Source: Candidatus Solibacter sp.
Lineage (GTDB): Bacteria; Acidobacteriota; Terriglobia; Bryobacterales; Bryobacteraceae
NCBI GenBank assembly: GCA_017883345.1
Contig: JADGNT010000363.1
Location: forward strand, 1-5,820
Direction: 5' to 3'
Length of the DNA: 5,820 bases
Position 1 is the first letter of the stretch. Each line of letters begins with the position of its first letter. The position numbers and the translations under genes were made by a program. The notes below the pieces were generated by a model. That model was given only the letters and a program-made list of their open reading frames with translations, did no database searches and was not told where the DNA came from. This document shows positions 1-5,382 of this stretch, in pieces.

Positions 1-2343
1 GCCGCGGATATCGCACGCGCGGTGCGCGAGAACAGCTTCGACCGCGACGAGTGCTATCGGGTGCGCGACCTCACCGTAATCAAGGAGGACATCCGGGTCT
101 ATCTGACCGACGGCTACCTGATTTTCAGCCAGCCGGTGGCAGGGCGCCGGGTGGCGGCGGTCTTCTCCACCGATGTGGAAGGGGGCGATGGCGAGGTGAT
201 CCTGCTGCCACCCGATCGCGCCGAGCGCCGCTCGCTCGCCGCCTTTATCGACGCGCCGAATCTGGATGAACACATTCGCGCGGCGGTGCTGCTCTTCACC
301 GGCGACGTCTACGATCGGCTCAAAAGCCAGATGGCCAACAACCCGGCCAATCGCAAGGCCCCGGAGATGGCGCCGGTGCTCGACGAACAGTGGAGTCCGG
401 TGCTGCGCAACCTGGGCGCGAGCTATCAGGTGAGGCTGACACTCGATCTGCTGGGCGGACCGGAGCTTGCCAACCGTCTGTTCGCAGGCATGTTCCGCAG
501 CACCAAGCTGGGTAACTTCGACCTGGTCTACGACCCGGACAGCATCGAGCAAATCATGGCGGGGCAGGTCACCACCCGGGAGGACCGCCTGTTTTTCGAC
601 ACCTGGACGAGTTTCCCGGCGCGAACCTCGCGCCGGAACCCAACGCCCCTGGTACACGATCCGCAACTGGGCGATTACCGGATCGATGCCACGGTGGCGC
701 CGGACCTCACCTTGAACGTGATCTCCCGCGTCAAGGTGAGGGTGACCGCGGCGTCGCTTGCCGCGGCGCCGTTCGAGATTGCGCGCGAGATGTCGGTGAC
801 GGAGGTGCGGGTGGATGGCGTGGCGGCGGAAGTACTGCAAGCCGAAAGCGCGCGGCTCAATTTGGTGCACGGCGGCAACAACCTGTTCCTGGTGGCGCCG
901 GCGGAACCGCTGCGTGCGGGGCGCGAGTACGAGTTCGAGTTTCGCCATTCCGGCAGGGTGATTCACGAGGCCGGCAATCATGTCTACTTCGTCAGTTCCC
1001 GCGGCAACTGGTATCCGGCCAGCGGGCGCCGCTTTTCCAACTACGACCTCACCTTCCGCTTCCCGCGCGACCTGGATCTGGTGAGCGTGGGCGATACGGT
1101 GGATGAGCGGGTCGAAGGCGACATGCGCGTGGTGCGGCGCCGCACCAGCGCGCCGGTGCGGATCGCGGGTTTCAACTTGGGCGATTACGTGCATGCGAAA
1201 GTCGAGCGCGCAGGGTACGTGGTGGACGTGTGCGCCAACCGCAATCTGGAACCTTCGCTGCAGCCACGCGCTCCCGCCATGGCCCCGCTGGTGTTGCCGT
1301 TGCCGGGCATCTCGCGCCGGAGGCCGGACGCAATGGAGGCGCCTGCCGCGATCGAGCGCGTGCCCGACCCGCTCGATAGCTTGCAGACGCTGGCCGCCGA
1401 AGTGGCGTCCGCCATGGAGTTCATGGCGTCGCGGTTCGGACCTCCGGCGCTGCCGCACCTGACCGTCTCGCCGATTCCCGGCACCTTCGGACAGGGGTTC
1501 CCGGGGCTGATCTACCTTTCCACGCTGGCCTATGTGAAAGCCATTCCGGGCGCACGCATCGGGGGCGCCAGCGCTTCGTCGGAGATGTTTTTCCAGGACG
1601 TGCTGCAAGCGCACGAGACGGCCCACCAGTGGTGGGGCAACCGCGTCACGCCGGCCACCTACCGCGACAACTGGTTGATGGAGGCGCTGGCCAACTACTC
1701 GGCGTTGCTGTACCTGGAAAAGCGGCGCGGCACGCGGTCGCTCGAAATCATGCTGGACAACTATCGCAGCTCCCTCCTGGCCAAGAATGAAGCGGGCCAA
1801 GTAGTGGATTCCGCCGGCCCGATCGTGCTGGGCGCGCGCCTCGAAACCTCGCAGGAACCGCGCGCGTGGCGCTCCATCACCTACGGCAAGGGGAGTTGGA
1901 TCATGCAGATGCTGCGCGGCCGGATGGGCGACCAGAAATTCCTGGCGCTGCTGGGCGAGATCAGCAAGCGCTACGACCGCAAGGACATCACCACCGAGGA
2001 GTTCCGCCTGCTGGCCGCGGAGTATCTGCCGGCGAAATCCGACGACCCGAAATTGGAGAGCTTCTTCGAACAATGGGTCTACGGGACGGGCATCCCGGCG
2101 ATCAAGCTCACCTGGGCCGTGAAAGGCGCGGCGCCGAACGTGAGACTGACAGGTACGGTGACGCAAACCGGCGTGGACGATGATTTCACGGCGGCGGTGC
2201 CGGTGGAGGTTGCGATCGCCAAGGGCCGCACGATGACGCAGTGGGTGCGGTCGGCCGAAGTCCCGGTGACGTTCACGGTGGCGCTGAAGGCGGCCCCGCT
2301 AAAGGTAACGCTGGATCCCCACTACGCGCTACTCAGGAAGTGA
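1..2343 (+). CDS. M1-family zinc metallopeptidase (aminopeptidase-like), 5' end outside window
   Basis: This gene encodes a gluzincin peptidase of the M1 (aminopeptidase N-like) family, expected to cut peptides with one bound zinc. The frame is open from base 1, so the N-terminus, including any signal peptide, is missing; the first start-like codon, GTG at 22, is probably internal. 780 residues remain. The zinc site is HETAH at 1612-1626 (His538, Glu539, His542, counted from base 1), followed after exactly 18 residues by Glu561 in the NWLMEALANYS segment. A catalytic-type Tyr628 sits in ITYGKGSW (1882-1884). A long N-terminal beta-rich region (roughly residues 1-440) precedes the catalytic domain, and about 130 residues follow the Tyr motif. 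The usual GxMEN exopeptidase motif is absent; its place is taken by FGQGFPGLIYLS (from 1486). Substrate is unknown and strict aminopeptidase activity should not be assumed. The gene ends with TGA at 2341-2343 and converges on the minus-strand gene below. Confidence 0.9.
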   Translation, partial: AADIARAVRENSFDRDECYRVRDLTVIKEDIRVYLTDGYLIFSQPVAGRRVAAVFSTDVEGGDGEVILLPPDRAERRSLAAFIDAPNLDEHIRAAVLLFTGDVYDRLKSQMANNPANRKAPEMAPVLDEQWSPVLRNLGASYQVRLTLDLLGGPELANRLFAGMFRSTKLGNFDLVYDPDSIEQIMAGQVTTREDRLFFDTWTSFPARTSRRNPTPLVHDPQLGDYRIDATVAPDLTLNVISRVKVRVTAASLAAAPFEIAREMSVTEVRVDGVAAEVLQAESARLNLVHGGNNLFLVAPAEPLRAGREYEFEFRHSGRVIHEAGNHVYFVSSRGNWYPASGRRFSNYDLTFRFPRDLDLVSVGDTVDERVEGDMRVVRRRTSAPVRIAGFNLGDYVHAKVERAGYVVDVCANRNLEPSLQPRAPAMAPLVLPLPGISRRRPDAMEAPAAIERVPDPLDSLQTLAAEVASAMEFMASRFGPPALPHLTVSPIPGTFGQGFPGLIYLSTLAYVKAIPGARIGGASASSEMFFQDVLQAHETAHQWWGNRVTPATYRDNWLMEALANYSALLYLEKRRGTRSLEIMLDNYRSSLLAKNEAGQVVDSAGPIVLGARLETSQEPRAWRSITYGKGSWIMQMLRGRMGDQKFLALLGEISKRYDRKDITTEEFRLLAAEYLPAKSDDPKLESFFEQWVYGTGIPAIKLTWAVKGAAPNVRLTGTVTQTGVDDDFTAAVPVEVAIAKGRTMTQWVRSAEVPVTFTVALKAAPLKVTLDPHYALLRK

Positions 2344-2353
2344 AGTGGGATCC
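2313..2353. repeat. Imperfect inverted repeat spanning the peptidase stop codon
   Basis: GGATCCCCACT at 2313-2323 pairs with AGTGGGATCC at 2344-2353. This gives a 10-bp stem with one bulged C and a 20-nt loop that includes the stop codon. It lies at the convergent gene end and could slow or stop transcription, but no T-run follows it on either strand, so a classical intrinsic terminator is not supported. The rest of the 100-bp convergent gap (2344-2443) contains only a 10-bp palindrome, GGGGCGCCCC at 2367-2376, and nothing gene-like. Confidence 0.4.
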
Positions 2354-2443
2354 CGGTCGGCAGGCAGGGGCGCCCCGATGTGCGAGGTGGTCTTTCCGAG
2401 CTTCGAAGCGGATCGCAGGCGGAAGCGCAACGCCAGCAGGGCT

Positions 2444-2932
2444 CTAGCGCTCCGCGTACTCGAACGACTTGCCATCGACTTCCTCGATGCGCACGACGAA
2501 CCGCTTGCGGCCATCGAGCAGGGCCATCGGCGCCTGGAATCGCGCCGCGATCATGCGGTCCGCCGACCCATGCGACCCAAGGCGTTCGCGCATGATCAGG
2601 GTCGGGTTGAATTTCTGTCCGAGCACCGGCAGCCCTTCGAAGAGGCGCTTGGCGTCCATTTCGCTCACCGGCTGGCCGAGGTAGCTCTTGCCCTGGTGAT
2701 CGTCCATCTCCACCGTCACGGTGCGCACTTCAAACAGTATGTTCGACGGATTGGTGATGCGGAAGTCGATCACGGCGACGGAGCTATCCTCATCCAGCGG
2801 CGCGGTGCGCACCTTGAGGATCTTGCCCGGCAATTCAATCCGGTCGCCGCGCTGCATCAGGAAGATGCCGCCCACGGCGAGCGCGATGATCGCGAGGCCA
2901 ATGCCGAACGCCGCCAAAAAGTTCTTTTGCAC
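2444..2932 (-). CDS. Small membrane-anchored protein of unknown function
   Basis: I do not recognise this 162-residue protein. It starts with a short positively charged tip (MQKN), then one hydrophobic helix at about residues 5-26 (FLAAFGIGLAIIALAVGGIF), then a polar domain of about 135 residues. That topology predicts an N-in, C-out anchor with the body outside the cytoplasmic membrane. The body is rich in alternating beta-strand-like segments (VAVIDFRITNPSNILFEV, TVTVEMDD, FVVRIEEVDG), compatible with a beta-sandwich such as LEA14-like or Ig-like folds, but this is a guess. A longer frame runs upstream to 3223 inside the neighbouring gene. The start was placed at GTG 2932-2930 because the hydrophobic helix begins there, a GAGG ribosome site lies 7 bases before it, and it falls 2 bases after the upstream gene's stop. 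Translation is therefore likely coupled to the TIM-barrel gene, suggesting a shared extracytoplasmic role. Confidence 0.75.
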   Translation of the reverse strand: MQKNFLAAFGIGLAIIALAVGGIFLMQRGDRIELPGKILKVRTAPLDEDSSVAVIDFRITNPSNILFEVRTVTVEMDDHQGKSYLGQPVSEMDAKRLFEGLPVLGQKFNPTLIMRERLGSHGSADRMIAARFQAPMALLDGRKRFVVRIEEVDGKSFEYAER

Positions 2933-2934
2933 GT

Positions 2935-3864
2935 TCAGACCTCGCCAGCGATCTGCATAATCTCGTCCATGGATTTGTGCGCCGCCGTGATCAGGGTGCC
3001 GTCGAAGAGATGGGTCTCGAGGCCGACCTTGCCCGCATAGCCATCGTTGTTCAGCGCGGCGAAAATGGCGCGCCAATCCTCTTTCTCCGGACTCGCCGGC
3101 ATCACGCCCTTGCCCTTGATTTGCAGGTTCAGCATGCGCGTCTTGGGCAGCAGGCTGTAGCCTTCCGGGTAGGCTTTCTCCTTGCCGTAGGCGTTGTGGG
3201 GATCCCAGTTGTAGCCCACCCATGGGGAGGGAATCAGCTTCATGACATCGGCGAGTTCCGCCGCGGTGGCGACGTTCTGCGAGCCTTCGTTCTCCAGCAG
3301 GAGGTAGACCTTTTCCTTCTCCGCCAGCTTGGACATCTCGCCCAGGGTGTCGGCGATCGTCTGGTAAACGGTGGTGGGGTCCGCCACGCGGGCGCCGGCG
3401 AAAACACGCACTTTGTCGCAGCCCATGATGTGGGCGCAGCGGATCGCCTTCTGGAAATCTTCCATGCGCAGGTCCCAGCGCGCCTTCTCGGCGGCGAAGC
3501 GCTTGTCGCGGGCTTCCGGCGTTTCGGTCCGGCGGCGCGCGGGTTCGGTGCCCGGCCAGGTGAACTTGAGCAGGCTGGTGTTGACGAAAGAGACCTTGAG
3601 GCCTTCTCTGGCAAAGAGGTCGGCGTCGGCCTTGATTTCCGCTTCGGGCAGGGTGAAATATTCCTTCTTGCCCGGCGGATTGCGGATTTCCACATTCTGC
3701 ATCCCGTAGAAATGCGCGAACGCGATTGCCTCCAAGGTGCTCAGACCGATCTCATCGGTGATCGCGCTGATGCGCGATTTATCGATGTGAGTCTTTGCCG
3801 CCATCAGTGGGGTTGCGCAAGCGGCCAATGCCGCGCCGGCCGCCAAAAGTTCTCGCCTTGTCAT
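2935..3864 (-). CDS. Tat-exported sugar phosphate isomerase/epimerase-like TIM-barrel protein
   Basis: This 309-residue protein belongs to the xylose-isomerase-like / AP-endonuclease-2 TIM-barrel superfamily, whose members isomerise or epimerise sugars using divalent metal. The N-terminus MTRRELLAAGAALAACATPL carries a twin-arginine export signal (Arg3-Arg4). It also holds a lipobox-like LAAC with Cys16, so it may be a Tat-exported lipoprotein; otherwise cleavage after MAA near residue 23 is plausible. Metal-site candidates are Glu191 (LLLENEG), Asp221 and His223 (YNWDPHNA) and Glu283 (VGLETH). The usual His-x-Lys-Asp strand end is replaced by Gln248-Ile-Lys-Gly (LNLQIKGKG), so one expected ligand appears lost. 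The frame runs upstream to 4089, but that would cover the divergent gene; ATG 3864-3862 was chosen because the Tat signal begins there. No Shine-Dalgarno precedes it. It is followed after 2 bp by the membrane protein gene. The true substrate cannot be told from sequence. Confidence 0.85.
   Translation of the reverse strand: MTRRELLAAGAALAACATPLMAAKTHIDKSRISAITDEIGLSTLEAIAFAHFYGMQNVEIRNPPGKKEYFTLPEAEIKADADLFAREGLKVSFVNTSLLKFTWPGTEPARRRTETPEARDKRFAAEKARWDLRMEDFQKAIRCAHIMGCDKVRVFAGARVADPTTVYQTIADTLGEMSKLAEKEKVYLLLENEGSQNVATAAELADVMKLIPSPWVGYNWDPHNAYGKEKAYPEGYSLLPKTRMLNLQIKGKGVMPASPEKEDWRAIFAALNNDGYAGKVGLETHLFDGTLITAAHKSMDEIMQIAGEV
2940..2943 (-). promoter_or_regulatory. Ribosome binding site deciding the GTG start at 2932
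   Basis: The minus strand reads GAGG here, 7 bases before GTG at 2932-2930, and lies within the last codons of the upstream TIM-barrel gene. It supports the short form of the membrane protein over the longer open frame. Confidence 0.6.
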
Positions 3865-3868
3865 GACA
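3859..3868. repeat. 10-bp perfect palindrome over the TIM-barrel start codon
   Basis: TGTCATGACA is a perfect palindrome that contains the minus-strand start codon (3864-3862). It adjoins the divergent start region and could be an operator half of a larger site. Palindromes of this length are expected a few times by chance in a window this size, so only its position is notable. Confidence 0.3.
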
Positions 3869-3870
3869 TG

Positions 3871-3876
3871 ATTGTA
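3871..3876 (-). promoter_or_regulatory. Candidate -10 hexamer for the TIM-barrel gene (leaderless)
   Basis: The minus strand reads TACAAT at 3876-3871, a five-of-six match to TATAAT. Six bases separate it from the ATG at 3864, so transcription would begin at or next to the start codon, giving a leaderless mRNA. This agrees with the absence of a ribosome site. No convincing -35 is visible at 16-18 bp spacing. Confidence 0.4.
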
Positions 3877-3878
3877 AT
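3873..3878 (+). promoter_or_regulatory. Candidate -10 hexamer for the macro-domain gene (leaderless)
   Basis: TGTAAT at 3873-3878 overlaps the minus-strand TACAAT within the octamer ATTGTAAT. Eight bases separate it from the ATG at 3887, again pointing to a start of transcription at about the start codon. A weak TTCTCG at 3850-3855 lies 17 bp upstream. The AGG at 3883-3885 is too close to the ATG to serve as a normal ribosome site. Confidence 0.35.
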
Positions 3879-3886
3879 AGATAGGT

Positions 3887-4429
3887 ATGGACTGGACGAG
3901 CCCCACCGGACGAAAGATCACTTTACAGGAAGGCGACATCACGCGGATCGCGGTGGACGCCATGGCCAACGCGGCCAATTCGGCGCTGGCCGGCGGAGGC
4001 GGCGTGGATGGCGCCATCCACCGCGCTGGCGGCCCGGCGATCATGCGCGAGTTGGAAGCGATTCGCGCCCAGGCGGGCGGATGTCCCACCGGCAGCGCGG
4101 TGGTGACCGGCGCCGGCAGCCTGCCGGCGAAGTACGTGTTCCACGCGGTGGGTCCGGTCTATCGCGATGGCCGCCACGGCGAAGCGGAGTTGCTGGCCGG
4201 GTGCTACCGCAAGTGCCTGGCGCTGGCCGACGAGCGCGCGGTGCGCACGATCAGCTTCCCGGCCATCAGCACGGGGGTGTACGGCTACCCGCAGAACCCA
4301 GCGGCGGAAATCGCCATCCGGGAGGTGCGCAGACATCTGGAACGGCCGGACACGACGCTGGAGCAGGCGATCTTCGTGTTGTTCGGCAAGGCAGCGTTCG
4401 AGGTGTACCGGGAGATCTTGGTGGCATAA
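3887..4429 (+). CDS. ymdB: Macro-domain protein, YmdB-type O-acetyl-ADP-ribose deacetylase / ADP-ribosyl hydrolase
   Basis: This 180-residue protein is a single complete macro domain of the MacroD/YmdB class, cytoplasmic, binding ADP-ribose and expected to hydrolyse O-acetyl-ADP-ribose or remove mono-ADP-ribose from targets. Seen in order: GDIT with Asp17; NAANS with Asn31; the glycine loop and catalytic segment GGGGVDGAIHRAGG (36-49) with Asp41; GCPTGSAVVT (65-74); HAVGP (86-90); and the phosphate-binding loop FPAISTGVYGYP (124-135). Asn31 and Asp41 correspond to the residues of E. coli YmdB known for catalysis. Length is close to YmdB, with about six extra N-terminal residues, so ATG 3887 is a sensible start. 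No second domain such as that of the DarG antitoxin is present and no DarT-like gene is next door. The stop TAA is at 4427-4429. It precedes two toxin-antitoxin modules on the same strand and diverges from the TIM-barrel gene. Confidence 0.93.
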   Translation: MDWTSPTGRKITLQEGDITRIAVDAMANAANSALAGGGGVDGAIHRAGGPAIMRELEAIRAQAGGCPTGSAVVTGAGSLPAKYVFHAVGPVYRDGRHGEAELLAGCYRKCLALADERAVRTISFPAISTGVYGYPQNPAAEIAIREVRRHLERPDTTLEQAIFVLFGKAAFEVYREILVA

Positions 4430-4440
4430 GGCTCCGCCTT
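4428..4440 (+). repeat. Small hairpin at the macro gene stop codon
   Basis: AAGGC (4428-4432) and GCCTT (4436-4440) form a 5-bp stem with a 3-nt loop directly on the stop codon. It may contribute to termination or mRNA 3'-end stability together with the stronger hairpin just downstream. Confidence 0.35.
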
Positions 4441-4504
4441 GTGCAGCCGCGGGGCAGCTTGGACGGGCCTGCCCCGGGGAGCAGGAGTACCGTTGTGCAG
4501 GCGC
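4439..4504 (+). repeat. Direct repeat TTGTGCAG(C/G)CGC flanking the hairpin
   Basis: TTGTGCAGCCGC at 4439-4450 recurs as TTGTGCAGGCGC at 4493-4504, 54 bases later with one difference. A third GTGCAG is at 4509-4514. The right copy lies on the putative -35 of the toxin-antitoxin promoter, so the repeats could be binding sites for an autoregulating antitoxin; this is inference. Confidence 0.4.
4447..4479 (+). terminator. GC-rich hairpin after the macro gene, terminator-like but lacking a U-run
   Basis: CGGGGCAG (4450-4457) pairs perfectly with CTGCCCCG (4469-4476) across an 11-nt loop. After one G-G mismatch, two more C-G pairs extend it to 4447-4479. It lies between the macro gene and the first toxin-antitoxin pair, where a terminator would be expected. 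The following bases (AGCAGGAGTACCG) are not T-rich, so intrinsic termination would be incomplete. Confidence 0.35.
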
Positions 4505-4522
4505 AACCGTGCAGAGTAAACT
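4493..4522 (+). promoter_or_regulatory. Candidate promoter and operator of the first toxin-antitoxin pair
   Basis: TTGTGC (4493-4498) and TAAACT (4517-4522) stand 18 bp apart as possible -35 and -10 elements. The -35 lies within an imperfect palindrome TTGTGC-AG-GCGCAA (4493-4506), a natural operator position. Seven bases separate the -10 from ATG 4530, so the transcript would be leaderless or nearly so, in keeping with the lack of a ribosome site. Confidence 0.4.
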
Positions 4523-4529
4523 GTAGTTG

Positions 4530-4730
4530 ATGAGCAGCGTAAATGAGATCGAGGAGGCTGTTCTGAGGCTCTCCGTCGCCGAACTCGCCGCATTTCGGGC
4601 GTGGTTTGCGGAGTTCGATGCTGAGGCGTGGGACCGCCGGATCGAAGACGACGTCGCTTCGGGGCGGCTGGACGCGCTAGCGGACGAAGCCCTTGAGGAT
4701 CTGCGAGCGGGACGCTGCACTGAACGGTGA
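4530..4730 (+). CDS. Type II antitoxin-like small protein
   Basis: This is a 66-residue acidic protein, read as the antitoxin of the RelE/ParE-like toxin that follows. It begins with a helical segment, VNEIEEAVLRLSVAELAAFR, then WFAEFDAEAWDRRIEDDV, SGRLDALADEALEDLRAG and a short tail. The pattern of an N-terminal helix pair followed by a WD-x(3)-ED stretch and a G-x-LD-x-LA-x-EAL stretch resembles small antitoxins I know only as unnamed partners of RelE/ParE toxins; the exact family is not certain. Such proteins bind and block the toxin and often repress their own promoter. A TTG at 4527 is also in frame, but ATG 4530 is preferred. The stop overlaps the toxin start by four bases (GTGA, 4727-4730), indicating coupled translation. 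What speaks for the assignment most is this context rather than the sequence alone. Confidence 0.7.
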   Translation: MSSVNEIEEAVLRLSVAELAAFRAWFAEFDAEAWDRRIEDDVASGRLDALADEALEDLRAGRCTER

Positions 4731-4987
4731 GGCACCGCGCCAATCCCACGTTCTGGAATTGCTACCGCCAACTTCCGGAAGACATACGCCGCCTCGCCGA
4801 CGAGTCCTATCGACTACTGCGGCGAGATCCGAGGCATCCGTCCTTGCACTTCAAGAGGACTGGACGGTTCTGGTCCGTTCGGGTCGGTCTGCATTACCGG
4901 GCACTTGCCGTGGAACACGAAAACACCGTGGTATGGTTCTGGGTGGGGCATCACGCCCTGTACAATCGGCTAATTGGCGCCGGTTGA
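4727..4987 (+). CDS. RelE/ParE-superfamily toxin
   Basis: This 86-residue basic protein has the layout of the RelE/ParE toxin fold: an N-terminal helical hairpin (FWNCYRQLPEDIRRLADESYRLL, about residues 9-31), then beta strands. Conserved-looking elements are HPSLHFKR (37-44), FWSVRVGLHYRALAV (48-62) with Arg52 and Arg58, and WFWVGHHALYNRL (70-82) with His76 and Tyr79 in the terminal G-x-H-x-x-Y arrangement. RelE-type relatives cut mRNA on the ribosome and ParE-type relatives poison gyrase; sequence alone does not settle which applies here. The start is GTG 4727, overlapping the antitoxin stop as GTGA; no strong ribosome site is needed with such coupling. The gene ends with TGA at 4985-4987. 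It appears intact, with no frameshift. Confidence 0.85.
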   Translation: MRHRANPTFWNCYRQLPEDIRRLADESYRLLRRDPRHPSLHFKRTGRFWSVRVGLHYRALAVEHENTVVWFWVGHHALYNRLIGAG

Positions 4988-4995
4988 CCCGTCCA

Positions 4996-5007
4996 GTTGT
5001 CTACAAC
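4996..5007. repeat. Short palindrome between the two toxin-antitoxin modules
   Basis: GTTGT-CT-ACAAC is a perfect inverted repeat with 5-bp arms and a 2-nt spacer, 8 bases after the first toxin's stop. It is a possible operator or weak hairpin. The intermodule gap 4988-5181 otherwise shows only the promoter-like hexamer and the small inverted repeat listed below. Confidence 0.25.
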
Positions 5008-5104
5008 CATCGCGAATGCCGTTAGTGTGCGGGCGCCCGCAGCATGGTTCGCGATCAGGCTGTGGAAGAGTTGCCGACAATCCAGGAATTGAGGAGCATC
5101 GGTC

Positions 5105-5110
5105 TATACT
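5105..5110 (+). promoter_or_regulatory. Candidate -10 box of hicAB
   Basis: TATACT at 5105-5110 is the best -10 match in the gap before hicA (five of six). It would start a transcript near 5117 with a leader of about 65 nt. No good -35 is seen at 16-18 bp upstream. Confidence 0.4.
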
Positions 5111-5115
5111 GCGGC

Positions 5116-5132
5116 GTCAGGGGAGATCTGAC
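5116..5132. repeat. Inverted repeat at the presumed hicAB transcription start
   Basis: GTCAG (5116-5120) and CTGAC (5128-5132) form 5-bp arms around a 7-nt centre, just downstream of the TATACT hexamer. This is a place where an autorepressor could bind; the evidence is position only. Confidence 0.3.
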
Positions 5133-5181
5133 TGCTGTAGCAGTGCCAACGGCATGGGACAATGGGATTGCAGCTCGATTC

Positions 5182-5382
5182 ATGCCCAAGCGATACACAA
5201 GTCGGGAGCTGGTCAAATTGGCCGAAGAATTTGGATGGATGTTGGTGGGCGTGAGAGGAGACCATCACAATTTCAAGCACCCGGCGAGCCGGTTCATAGT
5301 CACGATCGTGCATCCCCAAAAAGATGTACCGGTGGGGCGAGCCGTGGATACGGTGAAGAAAATCAGACTGGAGCTCAAGTGA
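5182..5382 (+). CDS. hicA: HicA-family mRNA interferase toxin
   Basis: This 66-residue protein is a HicA toxin, a small double-stranded-RNA-binding-like fold that cleaves mRNA and is held in check by HicB. Seen: the helix YTSRELVKLAEEFGWMLV (5-22), then the signature VRGDHHNFKHP (24-34) with the putative catalytic His28, then the strand FIVTIVHPQKDVPVG (38-52) and the C-terminal helix AVDTVKKIRLEL. The family usually reads G-S-H-H; here Ser is replaced by Asp27. The frame is open back to an ATG at 5044, but those 46 extra residues look nothing like HicA. ATG 5182 gives the normal length and the MPKRYTS start, although its ribosome site is poor. GC is about 53% by hand count, well below the upstream genes, which hints at transfer. 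It overlaps hicB by one base. Confidence 0.92.
   Translation: MPKRYTSRELVKLAEEFGWMLVGVRGDHHNFKHPASRFIVTIVHPQKDVPVGRAVDTVKKIRLELK
5370..5373 (+). promoter_or_regulatory. Ribosome binding site for hicB
   Basis: GGAG within the last codons of hicA lies 8 bases before the hicB ATG at 5382, supporting that start and independent entry of ribosomes on the antitoxin gene. Confidence 0.55.

Noticed and set aside
3887..4429. Macro-domain protein as a DarG antitoxin
   Set aside because: DarG has a further C-terminal domain and pairs with a DarT toxin. Here there is a single 180-residue domain closely matching YmdB and no DarT-like gene in the window.
2977..4530. Long plus-strand open frame of 517 codons opposite the TIM-barrel gene
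   Set aside because: It is antisense to the well-supported TIM-barrel gene and then runs through the macro-domain gene in another frame. Its protein is Arg/Gly/His-rich without any recognisable domain, typical of shadow frames in GC-rich DNA.
3923..4771. Long minus-strand open frame of 282 codons opposite the macro gene
   Set aside because: It is an antisense shadow of the macro-domain gene and the antitoxin gene, low-complexity in composition and with no motif.
5044..5181. N-terminal extension of HicA from ATG 5044
   Set aside because: The 46 extra residues do not resemble any HicA, and the best -10 hexamer (5105-5110) lies inside them. The normal family length is reached from ATG 5182.
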